Of a stretch of DNA of 64,000 nt, positions 56,921 through 64,000 are shown piece by piece. A program made the translations under genes and the position numbers. This DNA is from Gammaproteobacteria bacterium (GTDB lineage: Bacteria; Pseudomonadota; Gammaproteobacteria; Pseudomonadales; Pseudohongiellaceae). The notes under the pieces are model-generated. The model was not told the DNA's origin. It did no database searches and saw nothing but the letters and a program-made list of their open reading frames with translations. The stretch spans positions 1 to 64,000 of the forward strand of contig JAHEGE010000004.1 of the NCBI GenBank assembly GCA_024639905.1. The letters are read 5' to 3'. Positions within the stretch are counted from its first letter, which is position 1. Each line of letters begins with the position of its first letter.

Positions 56921-58636
56921 GTGTCATCAGAACACCTCGAATTAGTGACAACACCCCATCGATCAGCGAACCCGGCCGGGCCTAGCAGCCTTGTTAGCGC
57001 CGACAGCGTTGACAGCATTAATAGGTCAGCCGAGCCCGAAAGAGTCGCCCACGGCGCAGGCTCTACGCCAGACGCGGCAGAGCTATGGCGCGACTGCCTC
57101 GACATTCTTCGTCTGGAGCTTCCTGCTCAGGCGTTTAATACTTGGATCCGCCCGCTGCGTCCGCGCCTCGTTACAGTGCCTGCTTCAAACAGCTCTGCGG
57201 CGACGCTTGAAATGCAGCTACTCGCACCGAACCGATTCATTCAAGACTGGGTAAAGACCAAATTGTATGCTCAGCTGTGCTCTATTTTCGCTGGAATAGC
57301 GGTTAAAAGCGGCGAAAAAATCGGTTTAATAGGCGAAAGTCCTGTAATTTTAGTCGCCGATGCCCACAGCAGCTCCGGGTCACAGATCGAGAGGCCAGCG
57401 CCAATCGAGGCGGGTCAGGCGGCTGAGCAACCACGCAACCGCTATGGCAGTGAAGAACACCAGGCCCCCCCTTCCTATGGTTCACTTGTTGGAAGTGAAG
57501 GTTCACTCCAGGCGAGCTCTCCTGCGCGTGCCACGCCGCTTTCTACGAGAATGGCGCCGAGCAATGAGACGTCAGGATCCCTCGTCGACACAATTATTGA
57601 AGGAAAGCTTAGCCATCGAGGGACACTCAATCACGAGAACACCTTCGATAACTTCGTCGAGGGTAAGTCTAATCAGCTCGCGCGAGCGGCGGCGATGCAA
57701 GTTGCCGAGAATCCTGGTTTCGCCTATAACCCCCTCTTTATTTATGGCGGTGTGGGATTAGGTAAGACTCACTTAATGCATGCGGTGGGTAATCATCTCA
57801 GGTTAAAGAAGCCCAATGCGAAGATTGTGTACCTGCACTCTGAGACGTTCGTAGGCACCATGGTTAACGCGTTGCAGCTTAACGCTATCAACGATTTTAA
57901 ACGCTTCTACCGCTCGGCTGACGCCCTGTTGATCGACGACATTCAGTTTTTCGCAGGCAAGGAACGCTCACAAGAAGAGTTCTTCCATACCTTTAATGCG
58001 TTGCTCGAAGGCGGACAACAGATCATCCTCACTAGTGATCGGTATCATAAGGAAATCGATGGGCTGGAAGAACGGCTAAAGTCGCGCTTCGGTTGGGGGC
58101 TTACGGTGGCTGTAGAGCCGCCCGAGCTCGAGACACGCGCCGCTATTTTGATGAACAAGGCGGCACTTAGCCATGTGACGCTGCCCAACGATGCGGCGAT
58201 GTTTATTGCCCAGCGCTTACGCTCTAATGTGCGCGAACTCGAAGGAGCGCTCAAGCGCGTCATCGCTCATGCAAACTTTAAGGGCGAATCTATTTCCGTA
58301 GAGTTGATAAAAGAAGCGCTGCGAGACCTATTTTCCCTTCAGGACAAGCTGGTAACGATCGATAATATTCAACGCACCGTGGCTGAGTATTACAAGATTA
58401 AGATGTCCGACATGTTGTCGAAGCGCCGCAATCGCTCTGTGGCAAGGCCGCGACAGGTTGCCATGTGTCTATCTAAAGAACTGACCAATCACAGCCTACC
58501 CGAGATCGGTGACGGCTTTGGAGGCCGCGACCACACCACGGTGATGCATGCCTGCAAACAGATCGCGAACCTACGTCAGGGCTCGATCGATATCGAAGAA
58601 GACTATAACAACCTGCTAAGGCTGCTTTCGAGTTAG
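56921..58636 (+). CDS. dnaA: Chromosomal replication initiator DnaA
   Basis: 571 residues from GTG at 56921, with AGGG six bases upstream; GTG at 56849 would add 24. Domain I ([23 protein letters not shown]) starts about 55 residues in, so there is an unusual N-terminal extension. Domain II (about 150-240) is long and low in structure. AAA+ domain III has [18 protein letters not shown] (about 276) and [12 protein letters not shown]; domain IV ends with [15 protein letters not shown], the DnaA-box reader. E. coli DnaA has 467 residues. Confidence 0.95.
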   Translation: MSSEHLELVTTPHRSANPAGPSSLVSADSVDSINRSAEPERVAHGAGSTPDAAELWRDCLDILRLELPAQAFNTWIRPLRPRLVTVPASNSSAATLEMQLLAPNRFIQDWVKTKLYAQLCSIFAGIAVKSGEKIGLIGESPVILVADAHSSSGSQIERPAPIEAGQAAEQPRNRYGSEEHQAPPSYGSLVGSEGSLQASSPARATPLSTRMAPSNETSGSLVDTIIEGKLSHRGTLNHENTFDNFVEGKSNQLARAAAMQVAENPGFAYNPLFIYGGVGLGKTHLMHAVGNHLRLKKPNAKIVYLHSETFVGTMVNALQLNAINDFKRFYRSADALLIDDIQFFAGKERSQEEFFHTFNALLEGGQQIILTSDRYHKEIDGLEERLKSRFGWGLTVAVEPPELETRAAILMNKAALSHVTLPNDAAMFIAQRLRSNVRELEGALKRVIAHANFKGESISVELIKEALRDLFSLQDKLVTIDNIQRTVAEYYKIKMSDMLSKRRNRSVARPRQVAMCLSKELTNHSLPEIGDGFGGRDHTTVMHACKQIANLRQGSIDIEEDYNNLLRLLSS

Positions 58637-58709
58637 CTTACTTATAAGCCTAGCTGCCAAAACTAAACACACCACCGAATAGACGAGAACAGGAAAAGGA
58701 ATCAAATCG

Positions 58710-59810
58710 ATGCATTTTGTTATTTCACGCGAGGCATTGCTCAAGCCGTTGCAGCTAGTTAGTGGCGTCGTTGAGCGCCGACAGACGTTACCCGTGTTGT
58801 CCAATGTCTTGTTGGTACTCGACAACGACGAGCTGTCGCTAACCGGCACCGATTTGGAAGTTGAGCTCGTGGGCCGGGTGCGTGTTAGTGCTGCGCACAG
58901 CCACGGCGCGATCACAGTGCCCGCACGTAAACTCCTAGATATTTGTAAGGCGTTTCCTGACGACGCGATGCTCGAGTTTTCACTGACGGATAATAAATTC
59001 GTGGTGAAGGCAGGCCGCAGCCGTTTCTCTTTAACGACGTTGCCGGCCAGCGAATTCCCCAATGTGGAGGAAGAAACAGAGTCCTTCGCGCTGACATTAC
59101 CCCAAACCAAACTCGGTGAACTGCTCGATAGCACGAGTTTCGCCATGGCGCAGCAAGACGTGCGTTACTACCTTAATGGCATGCTGTTCGAAGTGTCTCC
59201 AGACTATTTGCGGGTCGTGGCCACAGACGGTCATCGCTTAGCGATGGAAACCTACGAGGTCAGCAACGACAGTACTGCTGTTCAGCAGCTCATTCTCCCC
59301 CGCAAAGGGGTTATGGAGCTTTCGCGCCTGCTCGCCGATGAAGGCGATATCAACCTCGTCTTCGGACAGAATCATATTCGTGCCGCCGTCGCTGATTTCA
59401 CCTTTACGTCTAAGTTGGTCGATGGCAAGTTCCCCGATTACAACCGCGTATTGCCGAAGAGTGGTAATAAGGTCGTGCTGGGCGACTGTCAGGCGTTACG
59501 CCAAGGCTTTAGTCGCGCCTCCATCCTCTCGAACGAAAAATACCGCGGCGTACGTGTCGTACTCACCTCGGGTGAGATGAAAATCTTCGCGAATAACCCT
59601 GAGCAGGAAGAGGCGGAGGAAGTCGTCGCTGTGGATTATCAGGGAGAGGATTTGGAGATGGGCTTTAACGTCAGCTATCTCATCGACGTGTTGTCTACGC
59701 TACGCAGTTCGCAAGCGAAAATCACGTTGCTAGACGCCAACAGCAGCGCCTTGATCGAGTCCAGCGATGAGAGCAATGCGATGTATGTCGTCATGCCCAT
59801 GAAGCTCTAA
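58710..59810 (+). CDS. dnaN: DNA polymerase III beta sliding clamp
   Basis: 366 residues, matching E. coli. Three clamp domains; starts MHFVISREALLKPLQLVSGVVERRQTLPVLSNVL and ends YVVMPMKL, the usual C-terminal strand forming part of the partner-binding pocket. 73 bases after dnaA, likely same operon. Confidence 0.98.
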   Translation: MHFVISREALLKPLQLVSGVVERRQTLPVLSNVLLVLDNDELSLTGTDLEVELVGRVRVSAAHSHGAITVPARKLLDICKAFPDDAMLEFSLTDNKFVVKAGRSRFSLTTLPASEFPNVEEETESFALTLPQTKLGELLDSTSFAMAQQDVRYYLNGMLFEVSPDYLRVVATDGHRLAMETYEVSNDSTAVQQLILPRKGVMELSRLLADEGDINLVFGQNHIRAAVADFTFTSKLVDGKFPDYNRVLPKSGNKVVLGDCQALRQGFSRASILSNEKYRGVRVVLTSGEMKIFANNPEQEEAEEVVAVDYQGEDLEMGFNVSYLIDVLSTLRSSQAKITLLDANSSALIESSDESNAMYVVMPMKL

Positions 59811-59879
59811 CGACAGGTATTGCGCGCCACATTAGCTGCCACATCGCGTGGCCTTAGTCAGTGCGCCCTGTGAAGGCCT

Positions 59880-60983
59880 ATGAATCGAATTCAATCGCTT
59901 AGCGTGACTGGCCTCCGAAATCTCTCGGAGGTTGTTTTCTCGCCGGCTTCTCGGCTGAATATACTCTACGGGGAGAATGGCTCCGGCAAGACTAGCCTCT
60001 TAGAAGCGATTCATCTCTTGGCGACGGGCCGCTCTTTCCGTAGCACCAAGCTCGACCCACTGATTACCGAGAGCCTAGACGACTCTTTAGTTTTCGCGAA
60101 GCTCGAAGATGGCCTCCGCATAGGCCTTAATAAATCACGCCGCCGTCGTCACCAATTACGCTTACAAGAAGAAACTCAGCGAAACTGGGAGTCTGTCGCG
60201 CGCGTCCTACCCGTCCAGCTTATCGATTCGACTGCCTTTCAGCTGCTTGAAGGGGGGCCTAAGGCACGGCGCAAATTTCTAGACTGGGGAGTGTTCCACG
60301 TGGAACACAGCTTCGTTGGTGCCTGGCGTGATGCCAGCAAGTGTCTCGCTAACCGCAACGCACTCCTCAAACAAGCACGATTCGACAGCGCGCAACTCGA
60401 AGCCTGGGATCGGGAGTTGGTCACCGCTGCCGAGCAGGTCGACAGGCATCGCGCCGAATACATGGACAGGTTTCTTCCGGTATTCCACGAGGTTTACCAG
60501 CAGCTCGACGGCGCCCACCGCGAAGAACTAAGCCTCACCTATGATCGTGGTTGGGCCGCGGGCGCTGGTTTGGCTGAGGAGCTTGTCCGCACACGCGACG
60601 CCGATCGCCGCTATGGCTCAACCCAAACGGGCCCACACCGCGCCGATATTCAAGTCCGCCTAACCCGACACCCCGCCGTAGAAATCCTCTCGCGGGGCCA
60701 ACAGAAGGTGTTGGTCTGCGCGCTAAAGATTGCCCAGGGCCGATTGCTATCGGGTGCGATTGGGAGTAATTGCCTGTATCTGGTAGACGACCTTCCTTCG
60801 GAGCTCGATCCCGAGAACCGCGCCCGCATCTTTGCTTCTTTGCTCTCGCTAAATGCCCAGCTGTTTGTTACCTGCGTGGAGTTAGAGAGCCTGGGCGTGG
60901 CCTCTACCGAGGCGCTATTCGCACCCCTGAGCGCGCACGAAATGGCGCAGTTCCACGTGGAACATGGTAGAATAACGGCTTGA
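59880..60983 (+). CDS. recF: DNA replication and repair protein RecF
   Basis: 367 residues. SMC-like ATPase that loads RecA at gaps. Walker A YGENGSGKTSLLEA (about 30-43), signature ILSRGQQKVLV (about 270-280) and Walker B YLVDDLPSELD (about 300). Two parS sites lie inside the gene and both encode FHVEH (near residue 140 and at the C-terminus). Confidence 0.96.
   Translation: MNRIQSLSVTGLRNLSEVVFSPASRLNILYGENGSGKTSLLEAIHLLATGRSFRSTKLDPLITESLDDSLVFAKLEDGLRIGLNKSRRRRHQLRLQEETQRNWESVARVLPVQLIDSTAFQLLEGGPKARRKFLDWGVFHVEHSFVGAWRDASKCLANRNALLKQARFDSAQLEAWDRELVTAAEQVDRHRAEYMDRFLPVFHEVYQQLDGAHREELSLTYDRGWAAGAGLAEELVRTRDADRRYGSTQTGPHRADIQVRLTRHPAVEILSRGQQKVLVCALKIAQGRLLSGAIGSNCLYLVDDLPSELDPENRARIFASLLSLNAQLFVTCVELESLGVASTEALFAPLSAHEMAQFHVEHGRITA
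60292..60307. promoter_or_regulatory. parS site 1 (ParB-binding palindrome)
   Basis: TGTTCCACGTGGAACA, a perfect 16-nt palindrome (extends to 18 with outer G/C) matching the bacterial parS consensus TGTTnCACGTGnAACA. It lies within recF, 12 kb from parAB. Confidence 0.9.
60949..60964. promoter_or_regulatory. parS site 2 (ParB-binding palindrome)
   Basis: AGTTCCACGTGGAACA, 15 of 16 to site 1. The 14-nt core at 60950-60963 is a perfect palindrome. It lies at the recF 3' end, 657 bases from site 1. Confidence 0.88.
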
Positions 60984-61030
60984 TTTATCACCGAATTGTC
61001 CGATAACACTACTAAGAATTAACACCCTAG

Positions 61031-64000
<2,970 letters not shown>

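Overview
This window is almost entirely core chromosome from a free-living, probably marine gammaproteobacterium, and it spans the replication-origin neighbourhood. The basis for the lineage call is gene order. The series glmS-glmU-atpCDGAHFEBI-parB-parA-rsmG-mnmG, then mnmE-yidC-yidD-rnpA-rpmH, then dnaA-dnaN-recF-gyrB-gmhB is the Pseudomonas-like arrangement. The gmk-rpoZ-spoT-ridA-recG cluster is also typical of gammaproteobacteria. A marine lifestyle is inferred from the TRAP transporter, the TonB-dependent thiamine system and a secreted cytochrome/copper-monooxygenase fusion. Genus cannot be set from the sequence alone.

Layout. 1-300 is AT-rich debris next to the end of a glycine/aspartate-rich RTX-like protein that runs off the left edge. 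0.5-9.4 kb holds a secreted protein of unknown role, then gmk, rpoZ, spoT, ridA, recG, a small membrane protein, ubiA and a 1-Cys peroxiredoxin that has lost its normal N-terminus. 9.4-14.4 kb carries most copies of a GGGGTC...GACCCC palindrome family, interleaved with gcdH, uvrD and a TRAP solute-binding lipoprotein (dctP) enclosed by 37-nt inverted repeats. 14.4-25.9 kb is mixed housekeeping and accessory material: a thioesterase, TRAP permeases, yaaA, a methyltransferase, a copper-monooxygenase-like protein, an Lrp regulator divergent from a class V aminotransferase, a GNAT protein and hexR. 26.2-33 kb is the most accessory-like stretch: a lone tyrosine integrase, a metallo-beta-lactamase, purT, and an arsenic cluster with an internally deleted arsC before an intact acr3.

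32.7-36.3 kb is a thiamine uptake and salvage operon: TPP riboswitch, TonB receptor, PnuT-like permease and an APH-fold kinase. 36.5-49.7 kb is glmS, glmU, the complete nine-gene F1Fo ATP synthase operon, parB, parA and rsmG, all leftward. 49.7-56.4 kb is mnmG, mnmE, yidC, yidD, rnpA and rpmH (rpmH is only 44 codons), also leftward. From 56.9 kb the genes turn rightward: dnaA, dnaN, recF, gyrB, with gmhB cut by the right edge.

Replication and segregation signals fit together. DnaA-box clusters with AT-rich stretches lie in both the mnmG-mnmE gap and the rpmH-dnaA gap. Coding direction flips at the rpmH-dnaA gap, which favours that gap as the working origin. Two parS palindromes lie inside recF, the expected targets of the ParB encoded 12 kb away. 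I found no CRISPR array, tRNA, rRNA or complete transposon. The least ordinary signals are the palindrome family with its dctP cassette, the two deletion junctions (ubiA/peroxiredoxin and arsC), the paired origin-like gaps and the thiamine leader with a hairpin that can hide the ribosome binding site.
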